DNA of 64,000 bases from Cladorrhinum sp. PSN259 (Eukaryota; Ascomycota; Sordariomycetes; Sordariales; Podosporaceae): positions 575,323-639,322 of the forward strand of contig MU867072.1 in the NCBI GenBank assembly GCA_033725935.1, read 5' to 3'. The position numbers and the translations under genes were made by a program. How positions within the stretch are numbered: position 1 is the stretch's first letter; each line of letters opens with the position of its first letter. The notes under the pieces are model-generated. The model saw only the letters and a program-made list of their open reading frames with translations. It was not told where the DNA came from and did not search any database. Below, in pieces: positions 21,231 to 33,292 of this stretch.

Positions 21231-23424
21231 ATGCCTGAAGACGGAGGAGGGCCTTCAGGGCCAGAGGCAGAAGAAGCTTCGGGTGCCATGTCTGAAACTG
21301 AAAACGAGTACGACGAGACAGAGCATCACAGCAAAGACGAAGAAGAGAAGATGTCCGACCATAACACCGCCGCCGAAGGAGTTGAGGTGAAGAAGAAGTA
21401 TGACCCTAAAGATCCTTTGCGTCCAAGAAGAAAGAAGGCTAGGAGAGCATGCTATGCGTGCCAAAGAGCTCATCTCACATGTGGTAGGTCTTGTATCTTT
21501 CATGTACTGTCTATAACTCCACCTAATATGCTACTCAGGGGACGAGCGGCCATGTCAGCGTTGCATCAAACGAGGATTGATGGATTCATGTCAGGATGGT
21601 GTAAGGAAAAAGGCAAAATATCTGCACGACGCACCACCAGAAGCACTTCGACCAGTTCTTGGCCCCAACTACAACCCCACTGCACCCTCTTCTCGCCACA
21701 ATGGCCACCGGCATCCCAGTGTTTCGGCGTCTGACGCTTCTACCGTTGGCACCTTCTACGCGCAGACCAATGCCTCTCAGTATCCCGCATTCTCCTCGAC
21801 ACACAGCCTTCCAGCAATATTAGCGGAAAGCTACGGAGGCCAACAATCTCCAGTGTCCCCAACATATCAGACAACCACCAATCCCCCCATGAGTGGAATT
21901 GGCGTGCCTCCAGTAACGAGCCCCATGACTACAACATTTGGGGGGATGCCATTTGATCCCAGCGACCCCAATATATTCAACTTCAACCTCGAAGGGCTCA
22001 ACTTCGGGAGTCAGTATGGAGCTTTGGAGTTTGGCATGCTCGGCCATATGTCCTCTGGCGCTGCCGAGACCCCTCCTCATGATAACCTTGCACATGATGG
22101 CATGAGCCAACAGCCAGGAGATGTGAATTATGGGCCAGGTGTCTTTGGAAATGGGGTCAATCCATTTGATAAACCTCTCGACAGCCGCATCATCAGCGAG
22201 CTGATTGGTTTGGATGCTCATGGAAATGGTATCTATGCCCACGGCAACCTGCAACATGGGCTTCCGCATGCATATGCCATTGCTGCCGGTCCTAACAGCC
22301 TTCAGAGCCCTAGCACAGAGAACAACAGCCCACAACCAACGACATTCGGCTTTGATGAACGCTCGCCAACCATGGCAACGTATTCCGGTGCTCCTGGACC
22401 TCAAGCAAACTCCAGCTCGAATCGATCAAGGAACTCAAACACTCTAGCCAAGCTTGGACACCAGAGTCTAGGGAAGAGACAACGAGATCCTTCGTTTGTA
22501 TATGATACTGTCAAGAAATCATTTGACTACGTGGGCAGCTTCCACAAGCTCTTTGAAGTGGTCAAAGGGTTCTCCCAACCAAACACGGCCCGCATTGCCA
22601 AAGCACTTGCCGCTATCCGGCCATCATTCATCGCCTCCACCAAGAACCTCACACCTCAAGACTTGATTTTTATGGAGAAGTACTTCCAACGCACTCTGAT
22701 CGAATATGAGGGCTTCATGGAGCAATCTTCGAGCCCTGCATTTGTTTGCAGACGTACCGGCGAAATAGCCGGCGCAAACAAGGAGTTTACTGCCCTCACT
22801 GGGTGGACTAAGGACGTCCTCCTTGGCAAGGAGCCGAATCGCAACACCAACTTGGGGGGACCCGTCAACAAACGCGCCTCAGCAACGCCGCGTCTCAAGA
22901 GCATGAATGAATCAACGGTAGTGGCGTCAGACGGCCCGCAACCTGTATTTCTAGCTGAACTCATGGACCACGATAGCGTGGTTGAGTTCTATGAGGACTA
23001 TTCACAGCTAGCTTTCAACGACAGCCGAGGAAAGATGACAAGAAAGTGCCGTCTACTCAAGTACCGCACTGATAAACCAACAGATGCGGGCACCGAGAAC
23101 AACAGCAGTAGCAGCAGCAACAGCAACAGCACCATCACCACAAGCGAACAAAGCCCGCAAAAGGATCCTCGGAATAGTTATCTGAGCAACCGCGTGGCCA
23201 AGATTGACGGTGAGCACGGGATATCCAAGTTGGAGAAGGACGGCAAGCTCGAGTGTAGTTACACTTGGACCATCAAGCGCGATATGTTTGACATGCCCAT
23301 GCTGTTTGTCATCAACGTAAGTATTTAAATCTCTTTGATCCGGCGTCCTATCCGCATATAACTAATTTGTTCTTGGCAGTTCCTACCATGTTATTATAGG
23401 ACACACAATCAACTAGCTGTTTGA
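21231..23424 (+). CDS. acuK: Zn2Cys6 transcription activator of gluconeogenesis, AcuK/ERT1 type
   Basis: Exons 21231-21483, 21539-23316 and 23380-23424 give 691 residues. The zinc binuclear cluster uses Cys74, 77, 84, 90, 93 and 102 and is cut by intron 1 just after Cys84. The block RRACYACQRAHLTCGDERPC then QRCIKRGLMDSCQDGVRKKAKYLHDAP is diagnostic of the AcuK/AcuM/ERT1 family. A long Ser/Asn/Pro-rich middle precedes a PAS-like region (SSPAFVCRRTGEIAGANKEF) and a conserved C-terminus ending FLPCYYRTHNQLAV. In Aspergillus, AcuK and AcuM act as a pair to switch on PEP carboxykinase and related genes on two-carbon and amino-acid carbon sources; the same role is inferred here. A poly-Ser/Asn stretch lies near residue 605. 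AcuM is the main alternative paralogue. Confidence 0.93.
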
Positions 23425-24267
23425 TGAAGCTTAACGAAGAAAATGCTTGGGATATATAAATTTGGATGGGGAAAAAAGTTTTGCTTTTTTTATCGAAGCG
23501 GGCATTTAATGTTGCTTTCATTCGTATATATATATATATATATATATATACTTACATGGCACGGGCATTGGGATGGAGATCGAATTTATTTCAGCATTGA
23601 GTTAATGAAGGATTTTTTTCTTCTTCTTTCGATCTCCCATCTATATATGTGTAGATTGGTGTTTGTAACTGGATTTATCGTGAGTGGATGGAAGTGAGCA
23701 AGGTACTAGGTAGGTAGCATGGGTCAGATAACGTCACGATCAAGGTACATCAAACGAACGACATGGGCCAAAAACAGTTGCAACTTTGGGTTGGTTCATA
23801 TAACCTGCTCATAAATTTCTTCGAATCAATACACGCGAGACCTGCGGAGAAGTTTCTTCATTTGTTGTGTGTAACAATCTCATGTTTGACAACCACGTTG
23901 TGGGATAATCCAAAAACATCATGTGAATGAATGCCTTCATCCATCCGGATGAAATCCCTGCATTGAAAGTAGGATCATTTCAACGCCAACCCGACCATAA
24001 GGATGCTTCGGAGGATTAAGAGCAGTAAAAGGGTTGAGAGTCCTTGTCCGTCATCCTTCGGTGAAAGGGCAGAATTCAAAAGAGGGAGAGCATCTTGCTC
24101 TATTTTCATTGCTGCGTGTCCAATTTGCAACAATTTCCAGTATTGGAAGATAAATACTTTCGTCCTAGACTTCATTACGCGCCCAGTTAAGCATAAAAAC
24201 CCATTGAATCCAAGACGTATAACACACCCATATCAGTGCCGTTTCAGTTCATAAGTCTCCTCTCTCA
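23425..24267. other. Spacer between convergent acuK and BSD-domain genes
   Basis: This is the shared 3' flank of two convergent genes. It contains a TA dinucleotide tract at 23525-23550. No gene was recognised. Confidence 0.55.
23525..23550. repeat. (TA)n microsatellite
   Basis: About 13 TA units in the 3' flank of acuK. It may lie in the 3' UTR; a similar shorter tract occurs at 30642-30662. Confidence 0.9.
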
Positions 24268-25708
24268 TTACTCCCAGTCCTCTTCATCACTGGACTCATC
24301 AATCTTCCGAGATTCCTTGGGGCTATTAGGCGCCCGGCTCGGGACGCCCGAAGCAGACCCAACGATATCGTAGCTAATGTCACTATCGGCCACCGATTTC
24401 TCGTCATTGGACTTGCGCGGTTCGGATGGCTTGGCTGTCCCTTGAGGGGTAGCAGCAGTAGCAGCAGCAGCAGCAGGAGCAGCGGGGGCAGTTGCAGCGG
24501 GGGCAGTTGCAGGTGGGTGGATGGTGTTGGACGACCCAGAAGATCCAGGTCTCTTGGATGCCGTCTCCTTATCCGATTCAGACTCCTCGCTAGACTCTTC
24601 CTCTTCAGATTCCTCTTCGGAGGACTCATCATCATCCCAGCCGACCTCCTCCTCAGCAGAAGCAGCTGATCACCAATGTTAGCACGGATCATCAAATTAC
24701 TGAATAACTGGGCCTGGTCTAGTCTCACCTTTGAGCAAATCCCTACGTCTAGCTTCGGCAGTCTCAATACCGTGCCTCAGGAAATAATATCTCTTCCAGA
24801 AATCAGCGTAAGGAACCTGGTCCGGGACAAGCTTCTCCATGGTGGTCCTGAGCTCAGGGTACTTGGCAAGGTCAGCTGCAATATCATCCGTCTTCTTATC
24901 AATGTCGAATTCCTTGGTCCAGCTCTCAAATTCGGCCCCCGAACCGTCCTTGGAGAAATTCTCGGTGGTAGTGTGAATGACATGCAGCTGAGCATCGAAG
25001 CGAGAGGTGTGAATGACCCTCTTGCCCTGAGCATCCTTGCTCTCAAATAAAACAGTATTGCCCTGGTTGTCCGCCTGATCGTTGGATGGAGGTGCAATCT
25101 TGATGGCGTCTTTCAGGAAATCGCGAAGGTTCGATCCAAACCTCACAAGAGCCTCGTCTGCAGCATCCTCGGCTTTTTGAAGATCTTTAAGACGTTTAGC
25201 AGCCTCACCACGCAGTCGGGACAGAACCGTATCGGAATCTGCAAGGGCCTCTTCTGAGGAGGCATTTCTCGCTCTCGTCGGCGTAGTCTCAGCGTTGTCA
25301 CCGGCATCTGTTGATTCGGGGGGCGGGGGTGAGGTGTTGAGCGAAAGCGATCTCGTACGATTAATGATGGACTGGCGCAAGTCGGTAAAGCCGCGAGTGG
25401 CATCCTGGCTCACGGCCGTGAGTTCTTGTTGGGCTTCGCGGTAGACAGACTCGCCCTGTGCTGATATTAGGCGTCATGACGAATGGATTAAACCGCTACT
25501 TGGATGGAAGCCAACCCACCTGCTTCACAACGCTGCCAAAGAAACCCCCAATCTTGGAAGCCCAAGGGCTGGAAGAGATGGCGCGATACGCATCCTGGAA
25601 CTCGGCATTCAGGGTGGCCTGCTGAACGGGCTTCTTATCCTTGGACTCGGAGTCGCTAGGTTCCTGGGGAAAGTTGGATTCCTGGATGTGATCGTATGCG
25701 ACATCCAT
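24268..25708 (-). CDS. BSD-domain protein (Dos2-like)
   Basis: Exons 25708-25520, 25455-24729 and 24665-24268 give 437 residues. After an N-terminal amphipathic region (FQDAYRAISSSPWASKIGGFFGSVVKQGESVYREA), the central part ends in a BSD domain (about residues 245-300) with EFDIDKKTDDIAADLAKYPELRTTMEKLVP then VPYADFWKRYYFLRH, where the paired Phe-Trp residues are typical. The tail is acidic and Ala/Ser rich (EESEEEESSEESESD, alanine run) and ends SSDEEDWE. BSD domains occur in TFIIH p62 and in synapse-associated proteins; the domain order here is that of the yeast Dos2/SYAP type, whose biochemical role is poorly defined. The start is set by an ATG at 25708 with no in-frame upstream alternative of note. 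Confidence 0.88.
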
Positions 25709-27284
25709 CGCGGTCGTAGATTATCAAACTGACTGATTGAATTCTGGCTCCTTTCTCAATCTTTTCTTGGCAAGAGGTCGTTGGGATACAGTGTGGGGGG
25801 CTCTGCCGTGGTTGTGTCGTCACATGGGACCTATGGAGTGGTTTGGTTTGGGTTGCACGAGGCTGATGACATGATGTCGGCCGCCACTGTCGGGCTGCCG
25901 GGAGCGGGCAATGGGGAGTGTGCGGGGCTCCGCATCTCAGCTCGAGCCCGTTCAGAACCAAAACGGGAGGGGAAGCGCTGGAAGAAAGCACGGGCCATTT
26001 TCTGGGAGACATCAGCGCGGGGTTCAACAGATGCATATCAGAGGGGCTTTCTCAAGCCTTCTCTTGTAACTCCTGTTCAAGTTTGGTATGTGTCTGTCGT
26101 CCAGGTTGAGACAAGATAGTCCTTGCAGGCGATTCTCGTTCCAAATTTGGCAATGCCTTAACTCCGAGAGATGGCTATCTTCAAATTCCCCAACAGAAAA
26201 CGTCTCACAGTCATGAGTAAGAACTACGGTTAATCTATATTGAGGCGATACCACCAAAACTGCATCCTGCAGATCGCCAGAACTTATTGTTGATGGAAAG
26301 GCGTACGCACTCTCCGGGCCTAACCGGCGATTATGCTGCGTGCCGCCTTGTACGACTTTTACCCCCTCACCGTCCATGATAACAACCGTTGCATCTGTTC
26401 GGTCTTACTCAGCCCCCCTGTCACGAACTGACTTTGCAGAGCGAAACCAACAGACAACAGTCGCATGTATAGGGTGGGAAGAAAGAACAGGGGATACATC
26501 GGATGCGAGCTGGTGCTGGTAATTCCATGGTTGGTGGTGGAAAGGCGGGAGGAGGATGGAAGCCCTGGAGAGTGGTGGGAAAGGGCTGGCATTTTGAGCC
26601 GGACGGGGGGGCAGACAAGCCACGAGCCCACTCTGTAAATGGGACCCGACGGGGGTTGGTACCGGGCCAATTCCTGTCCAGTGGTTTCTATGACGGCTGA
26701 CAAATTCATGAAGGCTCACCAGATCAAGGGCCCCTCGTTCCTCTCACACACACTGCACAGATCGGTCTGACTCTTCCACTCTTCCCCCCACAAAGTCGCA
26801 GTAGCTGTATCAGACGCCAGGCATCAAGCCGGAACACGAAGGCAGAAAGCTTTTGCGTTGTTCCCTCAGCTCCGCAGAACCCGAACCGTCCAATCTCATT
26901 GCACTTCTGGACGTCGTGCACGCAGTACCAAGCCCTGGGAGCGTTCTATGTCTACCGGTTCCTGACCTATCTTACCTCACTACTGCAACCGTCCTGCTGC
27001 CCCGTACCTATTTTCACCTTACCCTCTAGACCTTCTAGATCCTTGACGACGTCAACGTTATCCACTCGTGTCTTTCCAGAAGGCGGCAAATTTGGTTTCC
27101 TCCGTTCGCATTCCCCAAACGCACTCAGCCCAGCTGGTGGTTTCTTTGTTCCCATCATCTGATACCCCGCCTGTTTTTCGGAGGGGCCCTCGGAGTTAAG
27201 CCGTCATCAATCCATCTCGACACTCGATCCTCGTCTCTGGCCTCTTCTTTCTTCATCCCAACGTCAAGCGAGTCAGCAGCCAAA
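25709..27284. promoter_or_regulatory. Divergent upstream region of the BSD gene (-) and AP-1 factor (+)
   Basis: 1.58 kb separates the two start codons. The last several hundred bases before the AP-1 ATG are CT-rich, consistent with a long 5' UTR. Short open frames are present on both strands, but none is recognisable. Confidence 0.5.
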
Positions 27285-29182
27285 ATGACGTCGGCACGCA
27301 ATCAGCTGCACGATTTCATGTTGACTCCTCAACAGCAGAATCTCTTGTTTGCTGCTCTCAATTCCAACAGAAAGGGTACCTCGCAGGCGAGCAACCTCTC
27401 TCCTCTCCAATTCAACGGTTCGCCACTCCAGGGTTCCGACAATATGGGAAGCTTCCAAGGCAGCCCCGAATTCGACTTCGATTACGATATTGCAGGAGCA
27501 GATTCTAGTTTTGATTTCCCCTTTAGCGACCCGAGCCAGCCCAAAATGATTGGTGATTTGCCTGGTAATCATTCCGACGCTTCCAAGTCCGAGTCGGCCG
27601 AAAACACAGAGTCGCCGGACAAGAGAAGTCATCCAGACGACGACGACGATGAGGAAAATCCGACCAAGAGGAGAGAGAGTGAGGACAAGGTAGCAAAGAA
27701 ACCCGGCCGGAAGCCATTGACCACTGAGCCCAGTTCTGTAAGTGACCCCGCGCGTCTGTCAGCCTTGACACAAGGTGAGGTTCTGACTGTTCGCCGTAGA
27801 AACGCAAAGCCCAGAATCGCGCTGCTCAGCGTGCGTTCCGGGAGCGCAAGGAGAAGCATTTAAAGGAACTCGAAACCAAGGTCGAGGAACTGGAGAAGGC
27901 CTCCGAAGCTTCCAAGCTTGAGAAGGAATTGCTTCGCAGCAAAATCGACAAGATGACGGTTGAACTGAACGAATACAAAAAGCGAGTCTCAGCTTTGGCA
28001 GGCACCCGACCGTCTTATCCAGCCCCGGTTAGGCCCTTCGGTAGCACTTTCGTTCAAAACCTGAACGACGTCAACTTTCAGTTTGAGTTTCCGAAATTTG
28101 GTCAACTTCCCGGCCCCAACAGCTTTAACACGAAGAAGGCGTCAACGCCCACTTCTCAGCGGAGCAATTCCGACCAACTCAGCCCTATGGAGAGGCCAAA
28201 GGATAGTGTCAGCCCAAGCAACTCAAGTAGCTATAGCCAGGTTGGCCTGGATTCCCAGACCAGAGATGACATTGCCAATATCGCCTCCGGTCTTTTCTCG
28301 CCGCCTCTAAGCACCAGTGGGCATAGGCTCAACAGCGGATCAATGAGCCTCGATTCGCACTTCAACACCAATGGCGGGCCGACAACCACAAGCTCCCCAT
28401 CTGCATCTTCAAACTCGAACATGGGAGGCGCCACGTCATCATGCGGCACCTCACCTGAATCATTTACTCAATCTCCCATGGGCTTCAAGCCTGTCGATAC
28501 CTTGTCCACTATTGGCGAAGAACACTCAGGATTTAACAACTCTTCACAAGGTACGAAGCGCGTAACCTGTTAAACGTAGGAACAAAACTGACTAGGTTGC
28601 AGAGCTCGGCCATTTCGGCAATCTTGATCCAAGCCTGGACTTGAGCTGGCTTCCCCAGACTGACTTTCAGTTCGATCCTCAGCTCTTTGGTGATTATCGC
28701 GAGCCTCAGGAGAATGTTCTGTCTCAGGGTTTGGATGACAGCTTCTTTAATGATGCTCTGAATGTCGATTTCATCACCCCTTACAACCTTCCAATCACCA
28801 CCGACGCCTCAAAGACGAAACCCGATATCCTTGAACGAATAGATGCCGCCAAATGCGAAGATAGTATGTCACCAAGCGGCAACCTGCTGACATGCAACAA
28901 GATATGGTTCGTCAACACATGCTTGAAACGTGTGGCCGATGATGTTTCTAACAATTTTGCCACAGGGAGAAACTTCAGAACTGTCCCAAGGTTCAAAATG
29001 GCGACTTCGATCTGGATGGCCTTTGCTCCGATTTGCAAAAGAAGGCCAAGTGCTCTGGTGGTGGCGCCGTAGTGGACGAAGCGGACTTTAAGAATGTCAT
29101 GAAAAAGTATCTTTGCAAGGACAGCAAGGACTCCACCGAAGTCAACGAAACAGCAACGGCTCTTCAGCAGTCCAACTGCTGA
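27285..29182 (+). CDS. yap1: AP-1-like bZIP transcription factor of the oxidative stress response
   Basis: Exons 27285-27737, 27800-28550, 28603-28906 and 28966-29182 give 574 residues. The bZIP begins at residue 152 right after intron 1, with the Yap-type basic region KRKAQNRAAQRAFRERKEKH followed by leucine heptads. A PSPNSSSYSQ-type Ser-rich middle leads to a Cys-rich C-terminal domain (CEDSMSPSG, LLTCNKIWEKLQNCPKV, LDGLCSDLQKKAKCSGGG, MKKYLCKD) that holds the redox-sensitive cysteines and an overlapping nuclear export signal. In this family, peroxide or thiol reagents form disulfides that mask export and cause nuclear accumulation and activation of thioredoxin, catalase and glutathione genes. 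The last codon is Cys. Introns are short with regular phase; exon 4 must be included to complete the C-terminal Cys domain. Confidence 0.96.
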
Positions 29183-31207
29183 TTTCGGCCATACCGCCAA
29201 TGTATACCATGTAACAAAATAGGACAAAAATTCCGATACACAAGAGGCACTCACGGTTGTGGAAGGGGGGGTCAAGCATCTTATCGGCCTTGGTTTTACA
29301 ACACACTGGAGTTTAATGCGAAAATCGGCAAGAAGTCGGAAACTGGAAGGAAACGCACGTACTCAGCGCCTTTGAGCGTCTTGGGTGGTTAAACCGCCAC
29401 GAAATGGGAAATGGAATTTGGGGAAAGGAGTAATAAGGAACAGGAAAGCTCGCTGTTTTATGCCAAAAAAGGGGGGTTAATCAGTAACGTTCATTTACAA
29501 CTTGAACAGCAGCGTGCACTTCATTTTGCGCTTGCTTGTTCATTGGGATAGAGTATGGGAGGGCGCAAATAAGGAGCTCTCGTTGATTTGATGGTCACAT
29601 TTGCGATTTGATGGATGGATGTGGATGGGATTACTTTTTATTTTTCCGGGTTTTTTTCCCACTTGATGAGTGCATGATGGTCTTCTGTTTTCCGTGATTA
29701 TTTTTAGCACAAGAAAAATATTCTCAAGAATTCGACTCATTATTGAATCAAAGTTGTAAAGTTCAATTCTTTATGGGTTTGCTGTTGCACAGACAACTGT
29801 TTACTGAAGGCGATATTAGGACTTTTGCCATCTTCCTTTTGATGCTCTCATCCTTGGCCACTACCTAACCTCAGCCGACAAAAAAAAATTTCCAGTCACT
29901 TTTCATGTCTTTCTACAATCTAATGCTTAAACGTTTGTTAGCGCGGTACATGCCCCATTCACACTTTCCTATGCCTATTTCTCTTGTTTATACGCCTGTT
30001 CAGCTTCTATTAATGCATTCCTAACTCCTTTCTACGCCTGTTCAGCTTCTGTTAATGCATTCATGACTCCTCTCTACGCATGCTGGATATCCCAACCTGC
30101 GTAGGTAATTCCTTTCACCAGGCATCATCTTTTAATTTGCGATTTTTTTTTATTCCTTACGGTTTGCATCTTTGCTTGGCTTCTATCTATACCTTTGTTT
30201 CTGTTCTTGGTTTTATAGGGCATGAACATGTACCGAGCTATGTCACAAACGTTCAAAGCATGAGATTGTAGATCGGGCTGGAGAACCAAAGCCAAAGCAG
30301 TTGAGGAGGGGCAAAAGAAGTTCTGCAAAAAGACGGTCTCTCTTTCTTCTAGCCAAGTCACTGCTTATGGCTTCTTCTTCTTCTTCTCCTTAACAACAAA
30401 CTACGTAGTACATGCATATAAAGCGCTGACTAATAACTAGCGGACTGAGAACGAAAACGATATAATTTTTAAAAAAATTCCCTTAAAAAAAACGTAATGA
30501 AAAGCTTTTTCAAGAGTGAGGATCATCTTTTATACTTGTTTCGTATCTTTTTGAGAAACTATCAACCATGTGCATACCTAAATAGCAAGTAGTAATAGCA
30601 GTAGAAAGGCAGGACCGTAACCTGATGAACATGAGTTGTGGGTATATATATATATATATATGAATATAAACAGTCAACCAGCAAGATCTTGAAAAGACAG
30701 CAGAAAAACGCAAAAGAGAGGAGAAAGAGACGGCAGGAGTACCAAATAAAACGAGTCGTCGTTCTTTCTCATGATATTAAAAAAGGGAACCGAACCGATC
30801 CACACCCCAACCCTCATGCAAGATATAAAGGAACCAAAGAGTTAGGAGAGGATGCTAAAACACACACACACAACACACGCTTTGCTGATTTCCGCTTTCC
30901 CGCAAACCGACTCCGTCCCATCTCTACCCGCCCGCTTCCCTTCCCTTCCCTTCCTGGCCCTGAACCCTCCTTCCATACCTCCTCCCATACCTCCTCCCAT
31001 CCCACCTTTAAAAAAAAAGAATAAAAAGGAAAACGAGCCGATGATGATAATGACCAGTATGAGGGATGATGATGATTTACAAATGATGTAATAAAAAGAG
31101 TGAACAGCTCCAAAAAGAGACAGAAAAAAAAAGTTAAGTATAACGAAAAAGCTCGCAAAAAATCGGGTATACCCATGGTCCTATATTCGTTCCACTCCCT
31201 CCCTAAC
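29183..31207. other. Spacer between convergent AP-1 and kinase genes
   Basis: 2.0 kb of 3' flanks, AT-rich and pyrimidine-rich, with a 42-bp tandem duplication (29991-30074), a TA tract (30642-30662) and several A-runs. No coding frame with recognisable content is present. Confidence 0.5.
29991..30074. repeat. Two tandem copies of a 42-bp unit
   Basis: Copy 1 (29991-30032) and copy 2 (30033-30074) start with TACGCCTGTTCAGCTTCT and differ at a few positions. A TACGC remnant of a third unit follows at 30075. Each copy carries TTAATGCATTC. Confidence 0.85.
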
Positions 31208-33292
31208 CTAGCCAATAACCACTCTAGCTCCTTCTTTGCCCAGAACACCTCTCTCCTTGGGCTTGGGTGAATTACCCCGTCCCTTCTTGCGACTCAAGAA
31301 ACCAAAGACACCTCCTGATCCGGAATCAGACTTGCCATCTGGGTCATTGTTTGCGCCGCTGGCGTCCGCTGGGAGGGTAGCGTCCTGTCTCGCAAGATCG
31401 GACCAGCTGCCACCGCCGTCCAGAGTTACCTGCACACCTCCCGTTGGCGAGCCAACAATCATACCTCCGGTTCCTGCTCGGTTTGGTCGGCTTGATGGTG
31501 TGTATGCTTGGGGATAAGGAGCGAGTGGGGGAGGTCGAATTGGTGTCGCGCTGTTGCCTGCTTTCCGTTGTTGTTGCGGTTGCGGTTGCTGGCTGTGGTT
31601 TGATGATGGGCGTTGGTGCTGGGCTGGGGCAGCCGTTGCATCGTCGGTTGTAAGGGCGCTTCCTGGTTGAAGGTTTTCTTTTGTGCCATTTTGCTGTTGC
31701 TGCTGCTGTTGCTGCTGGGCAGCGCCTGGTTTGTTATTTTGTTGTGTGATTCTAAAAAAAAAGGAGGTGGTTAGTAAGCCAAGCTGGGTGCAAAACAGGC
31801 GTAGGAAAACAAACTTCTTGTACGCAGCCAATGTATAATCAAACGGCCGGAAGTCGGTATCAATCATGCGATAGAGCTCATCCTCGCGAATCTCCTTGTC
31901 CGTGGCGTCATCCTTTAACCTCTCACGAGGCTTCTGTCTCCTGGCACGTGCCTCCAACGGCGCTTCTTCTAATAATAGTTCCTCCAAGTCGTATGTGGCA
32001 TCAAAGTTGGTCTTTTCGGATGATGGCACGAATACCGGCTCAATCTCTTTCCTTTCCAAGGCGCCAAAGTCGATACATGAGAAGAATTCGTTGAAAATGA
32101 AGCTATCCCAGGTGTGGCCGAGGCGCTTGTGTGGGTCGACGTCCAAAGCGGACTGTATTGCGTACATGCATGGCAGCGATACGGGAGGGTTTGTGACGGG
32201 AAACCTTGGCTTGCCTGCCTGAATAACGGTGCTCAAAGAGGATTCCGAATTGCCTTCGAATGGTCTCTGTGATGGGGCATTAGTGCCAAGTTCAAGCGGG
32301 GTTGTCCCACTACGTTGGGTTTGTGACAATGCAACTTGTCTAGGTACAAAGAAGCAAAAAGGAATCATCGTGTAAGTGGCTGGCGTCATTATGACATACC
32401 TTGTTGTAAATGCACTCATAGAAGAGAACACCCAATGACCACCAATCTGCGCGGACATCGTATCCATTTCCTGCGTAGACCTCGGGAGCCAAATACGCGA
32501 GAGTTCCAGATTTGCTCGTCAAGAGCTTGCCTTGTACAATATCGGAAGCAACATTCTGAAAAGTTGTTAGTAAATAATACTTCGAGTTACCAACGGTGTG
32601 ATGAGCCTTACAAAATCTGTCAAATGCACATGTCCATCTGCGTCAAGAAGCACGTTGTCGGGCTTCACGTCACGGTGAACAATGCCTTGTCTGTGGACGT
32701 ATCGCAGGGCACAGCCCAACTCAGCAATCCAAAACCTGACAGCATCCTCGGTAAATGTTTTTCTCGAGATGTGGAACCTCAAATCACCACCGCTCATGAG
32801 ATCGACAACCAGGTACCTATGCAAATATCTGTCAGCCCCCAGCCCAACTCGTGTCGGTATGTTTTAGTCACCTACATATATTCAATGTCCTGAAAACTGT
32901 ATCGCAAGTTGCAAATGAACGGATGATTTACGTGCTCCAACATCCGCCTTTCTCGGATAATGTTGCGAACACTCTCAGAGCGAACAACTGTCGACGGGGT
33001 GTCAGTATCAGCATTTTTAGCTTCTGAAGTGGTGAGAGGGCAAACTGGAACCAACCTTCATCTTTTCGAATGTATTTGAGCGCGAACGATAGGCCCGTGT
33101 CCTTTCTTTCGACGATCCTTACTTTGCCAAATGCGCCTCGACCAACTACTCGCAGAAGACGAAAGTGATTTAGGTTGACTAGCAAACACATCTTTGGTTA
33201 GTTTTTTTTAAAAGAGCTTCCCCCCCCCCCCTTGGTATATAGCACCCACCTTCACCGTCAAATTCGACGGGTTTGCCTTGGCTGTTGCCCAT
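31208..33292 (-). CDS. AGC-type serine/threonine kinase, YANK/STK32-like
   Basis: Seven exons (33292-33250, 33178-33056, 32987-32876, 32816-32612, 32555-32400, 32266-31815, 31751-31208) give 544 residues. The N-terminus MGNSQGKP is a good N-myristoylation site. The kinase domain shows VGRGAFGKV, the VAIK-like lysine in FALKYI, HRDVKPDNVLL, and DFN in place of DFG (TDFNVASD), which is the hallmark of the YANK/STK32 group. GTLAYLAPEVY and the rest of the C-lobe are intact, so the kinase is probably active. After the kinase comes a Gln-rich segment with nine consecutive Gln, then a Pro/Gly/Ser-rich tail ending LSRKKGRGNSPKPKERGVLG...VVIG. It is probably membrane-linked through myristate. The substrate is unknown. 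The intron 6 donor GTTTGT is weak, but phase and alignment support it. Confidence 0.9.
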
